In this document: positions 14,187 through 21,948 of the stretch, one piece after another
Position numbering within the stretch: position 1 is the first letter of the stretch
Layout: each line of letters opens with the position of its first letter
Source: Planctomycetota bacterium
GTDB taxonomy: Bacteria > Planctomycetota > PUPC01 > JABMSA01 > JAUWKK01
Direction of reading: 5' to 3'
Assembly: GCA_030614245.1 (NCBI GenBank)
Contig: JAUWKK010000006.1
Span: forward strand, 1 to 21,948
Length of the DNA stretch: 21,948 bases
The notes under the pieces: generated by a model
What the model saw: the letters and a program-made list of their open reading frames with translations, nothing else
Told to the model about the DNA's origin: nothing
Databases searched by the model: none
Program-made: the position numbers and the translations under genes

Positions 14187-15194
14187 TCAGACCATCGCCT
14201 CCTGTTCATTCTGTCGGAGAGTGACCTCTCCGGCATCATCAAGGCGGCGGGCGATTTCGAGGATTTCGCGCTGTGCGCCCTCGACGTCGGAGACGGGCTT
14301 CGGGCCCATCAACTCCATCTCTTCCCTCATCGTTTCTCCTGCCCGCTTGGACAGATTCTTGAGAACCTTCTCCTTGATCTCGTCGCTGGCGCTCTTCAGC
14401 GCGAGCGAGAGTGTCTGGTTGTCCACCTCGCGGAGTATTTTCTGTATCGATCTGTCATCGACCCCGGAGCGGTCCTCGAAGACAAACATCATGTTCTCGA
14501 CCTCTTGAGCTGTCTCGGGGTCTGTATCGTTGAGGTGGGACAGCACGTTGTTGCGTATGTTCTTGCCGACCATGTTGAGGATTTCAGCGACTGATTTGTA
14601 GGTATTGCCGGCGGATTTCGTAGTGCCGCTGTCGGCTACGGCATCGGCCCTCTGGAACAGGAGCAATTCGATATCGCTGAGGAGTTCATGCGAAGCCGCA
14701 TCGGCCTTGGTCATGCGTGACACTATATCTGTATGGATTTCATCGGATAGGCCGGAGAGCACGGCCGCGGCAAGCGAGGGGTGGAGGTAGGAGAGCACAA
14801 CTGCGATGACTTGCGGGTGCTCACCCCGGAGCAGAGCGATGATCTGTCCTTCTTCTAAGTCGTTGAGCGATTCGAAAGGCGGCCTGCGCGGGCCTTTCTG
14901 GCCTCGCTTGCTGAGCACTTCCTTGGCTCTGTCGGGCCCGACAGCGGCCTCGATCAGGCGCTCTACGGCAGCGCTGGAACTGTCCAGCCCCTCCGACTTG
15001 CCCGAAGCCATCCGCTCCTCGAACTCGTCCATCACCTGTTGGAGGACTTGGCCGTTGATGTTCTTCAGTCCGAGCATCTCCTGCGTGACGAATTGGACAT
15101 CCTCCGGGGAGAACGCATTGATGATCTGAACGGCGGTTTGTGTATCGAGGCTCAGCAGGTATGCCGCCACTTTCTGTCTGCCTCTCAGGTGCAC
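14187..15194 (-). CDS. fliG: Flagellar motor switch protein FliG
   Basis: FliG is the rotor ring that contacts MotA and generates torque. The 335-residue length is normal. The GTG at 15194 opens directly into the expected LRGRQKVAAYLLSLD. The middle-domain motif EHPQ is at 125-128. The C-terminal torque helix region (SLALKSASDEIKEKVLKNLSKRA, then GPKPVSDVEGAQREILEIAR) keeps the alternating charges. No ATG in frame gives a better start. The gene lies between fliF and fliH as usual. Confidence 0.96.
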   Translation of the reverse strand: MHLRGRQKVAAYLLSLDTQTAVQIINAFSPEDVQFVTQEMLGLKNINGQVLQQVMDEFEERMASGKSEGLDSSSAAVERLIEAAVGPDRAKEVLSKRGQKGPRRPPFESLNDLEEGQIIALLRGEHPQVIAVVLSYLHPSLAAAVLSGLSDEIHTDIVSRMTKADAASHELLSDIELLLFQRADAVADSGTTKSAGNTYKSVAEILNMVGKNIRNNVLSHLNDTDPETAQEVENMMFVFEDRSGVDDRSIQKILREVDNQTLSLALKSASDEIKEKVLKNLSKRAGETMREEMELMGPKPVSDVEGAQREILEIARRLDDAGEVTLRQNEQEAMV

Positions 15195-15220
15195 GGGTGA
15201 AATGCCTCGGTCTCCTCTGC

Positions 15221-15268
15221 TCAGTGGTCAGTCGGATTGAATGGAAATATACTGCTCACTGCTTACTA
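15221..15268. repeat. Heptad repeat block, variant core, between fliF and fliG (family A)
   Basis: CAGTGGTCAGT, variant core CGGATTGAATGGAAATATA, then ACTGCTCACTGCTTACTATTC. It is almost the same element as at 10551-10624, and its end supplies the fliF TAG stop. Confidence 0.85.
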
Positions 15269-16810
15269 TTCGTTCATCCACGATTTGAGGGTCTGTACCG
15301 CCTTTTCTTGGTTTATCTGCGGTGCAGTCTCGGATACTTCTTGGTGCGCCCTGGGCGCGGCGGCCCCAGCGTGATGTCCTGCATGGGTCAGCATCGCAGC
15401 GGCGTTGCCCACGGTCGTGCCGGTCGGCATTGGCAGCTCAACGGTCTCCATCTTCTTGAGCGCCCTGCGTGCGAAGAATGCGAATACAATCAAGAGCAAA
15501 GCGATCGGGCCGTGCTTGATCGCGATGGGCATCAGCTCCTTCTGGAGTTGTCCGACGATGGTTACCTCCGGGACGGCTGTTGGAGTCGGTTGCCAGAAGG
15601 GCTTGTCCAGGACGGTCACCTGGTCGCCACGTTTCTCGTCGTAGCTTATGGCGGTCTGGACGGCCGTCGTGTACTTGGTCAAGTCATCTTCACTGGCGGG
15701 CAGATAGGTGCGTTTTTTTGCCTGCTCGTCGGTCTTCCACGTGCCGGCCTCGACAAAGACGGTGCCAGTGATGCGGGTGACCTCGCCTCCGGGCTTGACG
15801 GTCGTGCTGTCGCCGATATGATCGAGCGGATAGTATTCGGTGGTCGTCTCCTTAGTAGTAGAGACGACAGCCCCGCCTCCTGCCCCGCCTGCGCCGCCGG
15901 GGATGACATTCGCCTCGCCACCTGTCGGTTTCTCGGTGGCGGTCGTCTTCGATTCCTTCTCAAGCTTCGTGTACTGCTTCGCAGCGTAGAGTCTTTTGGT
16001 CTCGTTGAGGGTCGTGTGGTCCATCTCGACGTTCAGTGCTACGATTACCCTGCCGGGCCCGAGAACTGCGAGAGCGCGCCGGACGTTCTCCTCGAGCTCC
16101 CGTTTCTTGTCCAGCTCGCTCGCGAGGCCGCTGCTGCTGGCCGACGGCCACAGCTTGCGTCCGAGGTTGTCGGTGATAGTCACGTTCTCGGGGTCGAGGC
16201 CCTCGACGCTTGCCCCGACGGAATGAGCGATACCGTTGACAGCCACGGGGCTCAAGTGGCGATTGCCGCGCGGCTTGATCGTCACCGATGCCGTTGTCGG
16301 CATTTTGTCGAGGCTCCATGACTTCTCCGGTACGGCCAGCATCACGCGCGCCCATTCGATCTGGCTCATGCTGGACAGGATTTTCTCGATCTCACCCTCG
16401 GTGGCACGGATTATCTTCTGCCGCTGGGTGTCTCGGTCCAGGCCGAGCACGGATGGGTTCTCGAAGAGGTTATTGAAGTCGTAGCTGCTGTGCAGCAGGC
16501 CGTGAGTCTTGGACAGCTCAACCTTAAGCTGCTGCACCTTGCCGGCAGGGACGAGTATGGCCGAGCCGTTGTCGGAGAACTTGACGGGGACGTCCTTCTC
16601 GTTGAGCACGGCCACGATCTCGCCGGCTTCTTTCAGGCTCAGCCCGTCGGCGAGTAATGCATAGTCGGGCGTGCCCGCATACTCGCTCCAGAAGAACAGC
16701 GCCGAAGCGAGGAGAACCCCGGCGAGCACTATGGCGATCTTCTGATTGACGCCGACACGCGTCCACACCTCACCGAGGTGTCTGAACAGTTCTGCAAACG
16801 AACGTAGCAT
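15266..16810 (-). CDS. fliF: Flagellar MS-ring protein FliF
   Basis: FliF builds the MS ring in the inner membrane. From the ATG at 16810 (good GGAGGTG box) it has 514 residues. A GTG at 16849 would add 13 residues encoded by a heptad repeat and is unlikely. There is one membrane helix at about 24-46, a YscJ/FliF periplasmic domain (QKIIRATEGEIEKILSSMSQIEWARV), a Gly-rich disordered linker (GGAGGAGGGAVVSTT), a second helix near 430-450, and a C-terminal FliG-binding tail ending VQTLKSWMNE. The order fliE-fliF-fliG is canonical. The TAG stop is provided by the adjacent repeat. Confidence 0.97.
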   Translation of the reverse strand: MLRSFAELFRHLGEVWTRVGVNQKIAIVLAGVLLASALFFWSEYAGTPDYALLADGLSLKEAGEIVAVLNEKDVPVKFSDNGSAILVPAGKVQQLKVELSKTHGLLHSSYDFNNLFENPSVLGLDRDTQRQKIIRATEGEIEKILSSMSQIEWARVMLAVPEKSWSLDKMPTTASVTIKPRGNRHLSPVAVNGIAHSVGASVEGLDPENVTITDNLGRKLWPSASSSGLASELDKKRELEENVRRALAVLGPGRVIVALNVEMDHTTLNETKRLYAAKQYTKLEKESKTTATEKPTGGEANVIPGGAGGAGGGAVVSTTKETTTEYYPLDHIGDSTTVKPGGEVTRITGTVFVEAGTWKTDEQAKKRTYLPASEDDLTKYTTAVQTAISYDEKRGDQVTVLDKPFWQPTPTAVPEVTIVGQLQKELMPIAIKHGPIALLLIVFAFFARRALKKMETVELPMPTGTTVGNAAAMLTHAGHHAGAAAPRAHQEVSETAPQINQEKAVQTLKSWMNE

Positions 16811-16822
16811 TTTCACCTCCGC

Positions 16823-16900
16823 ATTCAGTGGCCAGTGTTCAGTGTTCACTGGCCAGTATCATCATTTTTCCTTCACTGATAACTGATAACTGCTTACTGA
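16823..16900. repeat. Heptad repeat block between fliE and fliF (family A)
   Basis: CAGTGGC/CAGTGTT units, core TATCATCATTTTTC at 16857-16870, then ACTGATAACTGATAACTGCT. Flanks are loosely similar (plus strand CACCTCCGCAT against CACACCTGCAT), possibly a decayed duplication. Confidence 0.85.
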
Positions 16901-16901
16901 A

Positions 16902-17201
16902 TCACACCTGCATGCGCATTATCTCGTTGTAGGCTCCCACCAGCTTGTTGCGGGTCTGCATCAGGAACCTGAAGCTCAAGTCTGCCTTGCTCATTGCCAA
17001 CATCACGCCGTGGAGGCTGTCGGTCTTGCCCTGGGCGAGTTCGGCAACGGCCGTCTCGGCATTAAGGCCGGCCTCGTTGACTTCTCTGACGACGTCGTTC
17101 AGCGTGTTGCTGAAGTCTTGAAGCCCGTTGGCTTTATGCCCGTTGGCTATCTTCTGCACTTGCGTGACGCCGGCATTTGAACCGATACTGTTGATGTCCA
17201 T
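16902..17201 (-). CDS. fliE: Flagellar hook-basal body protein FliE
   Basis: FliE links the MS ring to the rod. The 99-residue length is typical. The C-terminal two thirds match the family: FSNTLNDVVREVNEAGLNAE, then KADLSFRFLMQTRNKLVGAYNEIMRMQV. The ATG at 17201 follows CGGAGA. It is exported without a cleaved signal, as expected for a type III substrate. It follows flgB-flgC in the standard order. Confidence 0.95.
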   Translation of the reverse strand: MDINSIGSNAGVTQVQKIANGHKANGLQDFSNTLNDVVREVNEAGLNAETAVAELAQGKTDSLHGVMLAMSKADLSFRFLMQTRNKLVGAYNEIMRMQV

Positions 17202-17227
17202 CGTATATTCTCCGTAGGGGCGGGTTC

Positions 17228-17336
17228 TGTAAGCAGTAAGCAGTAAGCAGTAAGCAGTTATCAGTTATCAGTTATCAGTAAGATATGCCACTGATACTTC
17301 TTCTCTTCCACTGAATACTGGCTACTGAACACTGAT
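17228..17336. repeat. Heptad repeat block between flgC and fliE (family A)
   Basis: A long left arm of CAGTAAG and CAGTTAT units, a divergent centre (GATACTTCTTCTCTTCC), then ACTGAATACTGGCTACTGAA units ending at the flgC TAA stop. Confidence 0.82.
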
Positions 17337-17771
17337 TTAGCTGCCTATGCTCAACGTCTTGTTCATCATTTCCCTGAAAGTCCTGATCACCGCGAGATTG
17401 GCCCCATATGAGCGGCTCGAGCTGATCAGGTTGGCCATTTCCTGAAACGAGCTGATGTTGGGATACGCCACGAATCCGTTCTCGTCCGCGTGGGGATGTC
17501 CCGGCTCGCGCACCATTCTGGGCGGGTCGCTGCTGGGATAGATGCCAGCGACTTCCACTCCGCCGAGCGCCTCTGCTCCCGGTACGTCTCGACGGGCCTC
17601 ATCGAACACCGCCTTGAAGATGATCGTCTCGCGGCTGGGCGGGGTCTGCCCCGGTGGCGCAGTAACATTGGCCTTTGCCAGGTTATCCGCCACCACGTCC
17701 ATCCGCATCCGTTCGGCGTGAAGCGCCGAGCTGGAAATATTAAGAGCGGAGAACATCTGATCGAAATCCAT
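17337..17771 (-). CDS. flgC: Flagellar rod protein FlgC
   Basis: FlgC is a proximal rod subunit exported by the type III system. The 144-residue protein starts MDFDQMFSALNISSSALHAERMRMDVVADNLAKANV, the rod-protein N-terminal motif, and has GFVAYPNISSFQEMANLISSSRSYGAN plus a C-terminal helix ending MMNKTLSIGS. The ATG at 17771 follows GGAGG. It lies 39 bp after flgB, one of the few short spacers without a repeat. Confidence 0.97.
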   Translation of the reverse strand: MDFDQMFSALNISSSALHAERMRMDVVADNLAKANVTAPPGQTPPSRETIIFKAVFDEARRDVPGAEALGGVEVAGIYPSSDPPRMVREPGHPHADENGFVAYPNISSFQEMANLISSSRSYGANLAVIRTFREMMNKTLSIGS

Positions 17772-17810
17772 AATCTCGAGCCTCCGTATTCCTCCACAGG
17801 CATAGGTTCT

Positions 17811-18158
17811 CTATACGCTGTTGCCTTCGATCGCCGCTCGAAGCGCCTTCACCCTGGAAGCGGCGAATTGAGCGAAGACCTTGTATACGAGTGCGCTCTT
17901 CTGCAGGTCGGCGAGTTCGCGTTCGAACTTCACGTTATTGCCGTTGGGTCCGGGGGGATCGTCGGCTTCGACGACTTTGAGCTCGACCGGCTCATCGGAT
18001 GTCAATGCGCGGGTCAGTTCCTGCTCGAAATCGACGATCTTGCGCCTGTAGCCCGGCGTGTTCGCATTGGCGACGTTGTTGGCGATTACCTCGTTCCGCA
18101 GCATCGCCACGTCGAGGACCTTGCCGATCAATCCAAAGCTCGAATCGAATTGTGCCAT
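17811..18158 (-). CDS. flgB: Flagellar rod protein FlgB
   Basis: FlgB is the first proximal rod protein. The 115-residue product has the hallmark NVANANTPGYRRK (residues 28-40) and a C-terminal helix (YKVFAQFAASRVKALRAAI). The ATG at 18158 follows TGGAG. It is the first gene of a long transcription unit and has a leader of about 290 bases that carries a sigma-54-type promoter, a dyad array and a family B repeat. Confidence 0.96.
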   Translation of the reverse strand: MAQFDSSFGLIGKVLDVAMLRNEVIANNVANANTPGYRRKIVDFEQELTRALTSDEPVELKVVEADDPPGPNGNNVKFERELADLQKSALVYKVFAQFAASRVKALRAAIEGNSV

Positions 18159-18190
18159 CGCTGTGAACTCCAGGCGGATGCGAAAAGAAA

Positions 18191-18272
18191 GGCAACCTCA
18201 GATGAACGCTGATGAACGCTGATTATTAAGAATCCGTATCCGTGTTTATCTGTGTTTATCTGCGGTTTCATG
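18191..18272 (-). repeat. Palindromic repeat (family B) in the flgB leader
   Basis: Reverse orientation relative to the copies at 8438, 10281, 11376 and 21443: GGCAACCTCAGATGAACGCT, TTATTAAGAATCC, then two GTTTATCTGT-type units and GCGGTTTCATG. It separates the dyad array from the flgB ribosome-binding site. Removing it would make the flgB leader about as long as the fliL leader. Confidence 0.88.
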
Positions 18273-18330
18273 CGCGAAAAGATTTCCGTCAAGACGAAGC
18301 ATTTTGCGCCTCAACCCGGAAAACCTTTCC
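18273..18330. promoter_or_regulatory. Triple dyad array in the flgB leader, candidate activator sites
   Basis: Dyads GAAAAGATTTC (18276-18286), GAAGCATTTTG (18296-18306) and GAAAACCTTTC (18319-18329), centres 20 and 23 bp apart, aligned without gaps to the fliL array. The first site is CGCGAAAAGATTTCCG here and CGCGAAAGTATTTCCG at fliL, 14 of 16 identical. Confidence 0.6.
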
Positions 18331-18395
18331 ACTGTCTTGACAGCTCCTTTTCGGCCCGAACCCGCCTGCCGGCGGTCAGGCACGCTCTTTACGCC

Positions 18396-18448
18396 CACTG
18401 CGGGCGGTTCCCGCAGTGCGGGGCGGAAGTTGTCTCCCGGCTTCCGCC
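18396..18448. other. Two stem-loops at the 5' end of the flgB transcript
   Basis: CACTGCGGG/CCCGCAGTG with a 5-base loop (18396-18418, perfect 9-bp stem) and GGCGGAAG/CTTCCGCC with an 11-base loop (18422-18448, perfect 8-bp stem). They lie at and just after the predicted transcription start. There is no T-run, so a terminator is unlikely; a role in mRNA stability or activator access is possible. Confidence 0.5.
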
Positions 18449-18457
18449 GAAACAGAC

Positions 18458-18476
18458 AAGCAAATGGTGTGCCGAA
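18458..18476 (-). promoter_or_regulatory. Sigma-54-type promoter of the flgB operon
   Basis: The minus strand reads CGGCACACCATTTGCTT. GG and GC are exactly 10 bases apart, with a perfect TTTGC -12 half. The first base of TGGCAC is C, as in the fliL promoter. The predicted start is near 18448. The cluster encodes a matching NtrC-type activator directly upstream. Confidence 0.75.
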
Positions 18477-18587
18477 CCTAAGCTCTACCGGTGGAAACTC
18501 TCCATTGTCCTTGCTTGTCGTGCTGAGCTCTGTCAGACGCATCTTTCACGAATAGAACGAGCATCCGGCCTTCGCTTCAAGAAAGGG

Positions 18588-18641
18588 AACCACAGATGAA
18601 CGCTGATTATTAAGAATCGGTATCTGTGTTTATCCGGGGTT

Positions 18642-18647
<6 letters not shown>
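18588..18647 (-). repeat. Palindromic repeat (family B) at the flrC end
   Basis: AACCACAGATGAACGCTGAT, TATTAAGAATCGG, TATCTGTGTTTATCCGGGGT, TTCAT, with single units only. The flrC stop (TGA at 18642-18644) lies in the GGATGAAACC end of this copy. Confidence 0.87.
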
Positions 18648-20116
<1,469 letters not shown>

Positions 20117-20120
<4 letters not shown>

Positions 20121-21442
20121 CGCTGTGTTTTCCCAGGGATGCTGCTGCGCACGGGCAGTGTGATCGTGAACGTTGTGCCGTGCTCTCCGCTGCCCGGTGA
20201 TTCTGTGACGGACGAGACGCTGATCTCTCCGCCGTGCTCACGGATGATCTTTTTAACGATGGCGAGGCCAAGGCCGGTGCCATCGGCTCTTCCCGTGACG
20301 AAGGGCTCGAACAAGCGCCCCAGCAGAGCGGGCTCGATGCCCAAGCCGGTATCGGTGATGTCTATCCTGACCGAATCGTCGCCGGCCGGGCGGGAAGTGA
20401 TCGTCAGTCGGCCGCCGCGCTCCATGCTTTGCATTGCGTTGGCTATCAGGTTCAGGAAGGCCTGACGGAGCATCTGCGGGTCGGCCTCGATTTCATCCGT
20501 TTGGAAGTCCGTAATCATCTCGATTTCCGGCCCGGAGCAATGCTCGATTTCCATGCGTAGAGCTTCGAGCAGGCTGTGGAAGATGCTGCTCAGACGGATG
20601 GTTCGGGGTCGGGCCGGCGTGTCCCGGCAGAAATCCAGCATGCCGGTGACAGTGCAATTGAGGCTGCGCACGCCTTCGGTGATGTTGCGCGCGAGGCGTT
20701 TCAGCCGCTCTCCGTCGGCGTCCGAGATGTCCTTGTCGAGGCTGCGCTGCATCAGTGCGGCAAAGCCTTCGATGCCGCCGAGGGGATTGCGTATTTCGTG
20801 AGCGAGGCCGGCGGTCGCTTCGCCGATCTGCGCGAGCCGGTCCGAACGGAAGAGACGCCGCTTCAGGTCTTCAATCTCGGTACGGTCGCGGAAGACTTCA
20901 ACGGCGCCCTGCACGTCGCCGTCGGCATCGCGGATCAGCGACGTGGTGCTCTCCACGATGCGGCGTGTATTGCTCAGCGGCGACGTCAATTCATGACGGC
21001 GCTCGTTGAAGCTCTCGCCGGTGCGCAGCGTCTCCAGCAGCATGAGCGGTGATTCATCGCCGCCGCGGAGCACCATCGTGCAGTGCTCGCCGATGGCGTC
21101 GGCGGGGTCGATATCGAGAATCCGCCCCGCAGCCCGACTGAAGATCGTGATGATGCCGTCCGTGTCGACAGCGAGCACTCCATCCGCTATAGACTGAAGG
21201 ATGTTGCGCAAGTGCCCCTGGACGTGATCGAGTTCTGCAACCTTCGCTCGCAGCCGTTCGTTTGCCTCTTCGAGCTGTGCGTCAACCTGAGCGACACGCA
21301 GCTTGAGCGCCTGGTAGGCCTTTTCGACCTCTTCGCTGCGACGGTTGAACAGCTCGAAGGCGCCGGCGAGCTCTCGGAGTTCGCCTGCCCGCGATTCTGG
21401 CGGGGTGGTCTCTTCAAGTTTAGGTGTTTGAAGCATCGTCAT
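20117..21442 (-). CDS. flrB: Cytoplasmic PAS sensor histidine kinase (FlrB/FleS-like)
   Basis: The protein has 441 residues from the ATG at 21442. A frame extension to 21463 would start inside a family B repeat. There are no membrane helices, so it is cytoplasmic. It has an N-terminal coiled coil (about 30-75), a PAS domain (about 80-195), and an H-box with His215 in GLAHEIRNPLGG. The ATP-binding domain has an N box (QAFLNLIANAMQS), DTGLGIEP and GTGLGLAIVKKIIREHGG. It is the likely phosphodonor of the adjoining activator, whose start it overlaps. Soluble PAS kinases next to NtrC-type regulators at flagellar loci match FlrB/FleS. The signal sensed is unknown. Confidence 0.9.
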
Positions 21443-21524
21443 GGTGAAACCGCCGATAAACACAGATAAACACAGATAAACACAGATACCGGTTCTTAAT
21501 AATCAGCGTTCATCTGTGGTTGCC
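21443..21524 (+). repeat. Palindromic repeat (family B) upstream of the kinase gene
   Basis: TGGTGAAACCGCCGATAAAC, then three AAACACAGAT units (the longest array in the window), CCGGTTCTTAATAATCAGC and one GTTCATCTGTGGTTGCC. It fills the spacer between the flgN-like gene and the kinase. Confidence 0.9.
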
Positions 21525-21547
21525 TCTCTTTTGAGGTTGTGTGCAGC

Positions 21548-21948
21548 TCAGGTCTTGGCATCGACGAAGCGTGGCTTGGGCTTGGATGCAAATGCCTTGT
21601 GCATGCGTCGTCCGCGATTTATCAGTGCGAGGTCTTCGCCGAACTGATCGCGCCGCTTCTGGAGCGTCTTCTCGTTGGCCCGTTCCTGACGGATGATCTT
21701 CTCGATCAGGACGATGACGCTGTCGAGCAGGCTGTTGAGCCTGGCGGTTCTTGCACTGAGCTGCTTCTTGTCCTCTTTGGATGTATTCTTCCAGGCTCGC
21801 TTGAGCGGTTCGAGGCCGGTCTCGAGCTTGTCGATGCTGCGGATGATGTCTTGCTTCTTCTGGAGGAGGCTGACGAATTCGCGGATGTCTCCGCGCCGGC
21901 TCAGTCCATCGCTCTGCATTTGAGTGATTTCGAGCATCGAGCGGTACA
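21548..21948 (-). CDS. flgN: FlgN/FliT-like flagellar chaperone, N-terminus beyond window
   Basis: A small, charged, fully helical protein. The frame has an ATG at 21937 (129 residues), but it stays open to the window edge with plausible sequence (YRSMLEITQMQSDGLSRRG), so the true start is probably outside. The segment REFVSLLQKKQDIIRSIDKLE resembles the FlgN core, where a helix ends and 'L-x-x-L-L-x-x-K-Q' begins the next. A basic, low-complexity C-terminus follows. FlgN-type chaperones deliver hook-associated proteins to the export gate. Sequence conservation in this family is poor, so the call rests on helical pattern, length and location. Confidence 0.6.
   Translation of the reverse strand, partial: YRSMLEITQMQSDGLSRRGDIREFVSLLQKKQDIIRSIDKLETGLEPLKRAWKNTSKEDKKQLSARTARLNSLLDSVIVLIEKIIRQERANEKTLQKRRDQFGEDLALINRGRRMHKAFASKPKPRFVDAKT

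Noticed and set aside
15140..16321. Long plus-strand open frame (393 codons) opposite fliF and fliG
   Set aside because: It is antisense to well-recognised genes in GC-rich DNA, has Arg/Gly/Leu-rich composition without a family pattern, and begins in the fliG 5' end.
16811..16849. Upstream GTG start for fliF
   Set aside because: The extra residues are heptad-encoded, and the ATG at 16810 has a strong GGAGGTG box.
18396..18448. Rho-independent terminator after flrC
   Set aside because: Stems are strong but no T-run follows on either strand, and the location is inside the flgB leader.

Overview
The window is one long flagellar cluster, with every recognisable gene on the minus strand. It reads from about 21948 down to 1 as flgN-like chaperone, flrB-like kinase, flrC-like sigma-54 activator, flgB, flgC, fliE, fliF, fliG, fliH, fliI, fliJ, motE-like, flbD-like, motA, motB, a second motB-like gene, fliL, fliM, fliN, fliO, fliP, fliQ, fliR, flhB and the first 231 codons of flhA. 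Leading-edge text at both ends is coding, so the locus continues on both sides. The host is a GC-rich Gram-negative bacterium with sigma-54-controlled flagella. The gene order and the density of short interspersed repeats suggest a planctomycete-like or other under-sampled lineage, but the sequence alone does not fix the phylum.

Region by region: 21948-18642 holds the regulators, a soluble PAS histidine kinase overlapping (ATGA) an NtrC-type activator with GAFTGA and a Fis helix-turn-helix. 18641-18159 is a long leader with a sigma-54-type promoter for flgB. 18158-7680 encodes the rod base, MS ring, switch, export ATPase complex and stator proteins. 7679-7267 holds a second sigma-54-type promoter, for fliL. 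7266-1 encodes FliL, the C-ring proteins FliM and FliN, and the export gate FliO/P/Q/R/FlhB/FlhA. The two promoters share an ungapped array of three GAA-N5-TTTC-like dyads downstream of the start site, a plausible binding platform for the FlrC-like activator. That would make the cluster two co-regulated transcription units.

The striking layer is repetitive DNA. Three families occupy nearly every non-overlapping gene junction: (A) arrays of 7-mers such as CAGTGTT/TAACTGC around a conserved core; (B) an about 70-80 bp imperfect palindrome containing AAACACAGAT and AGCGTTCATC units; (C) a 57-bp (19-codon) double hairpin with an outer stem. Family C also lies in frame inside fliO, fliM and flrC, and supplies the end of fliH and possibly the start of fliP. 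Families A and B supply stop codons and C-terminal tails for fliI, fliJ, flbD, fliF, motE and flrC. One family A block is flanked by a perfect 10-bp direct repeat, suggesting insertion. The other notable observation is a pair of MotB proteins with complementary losses of key residues.
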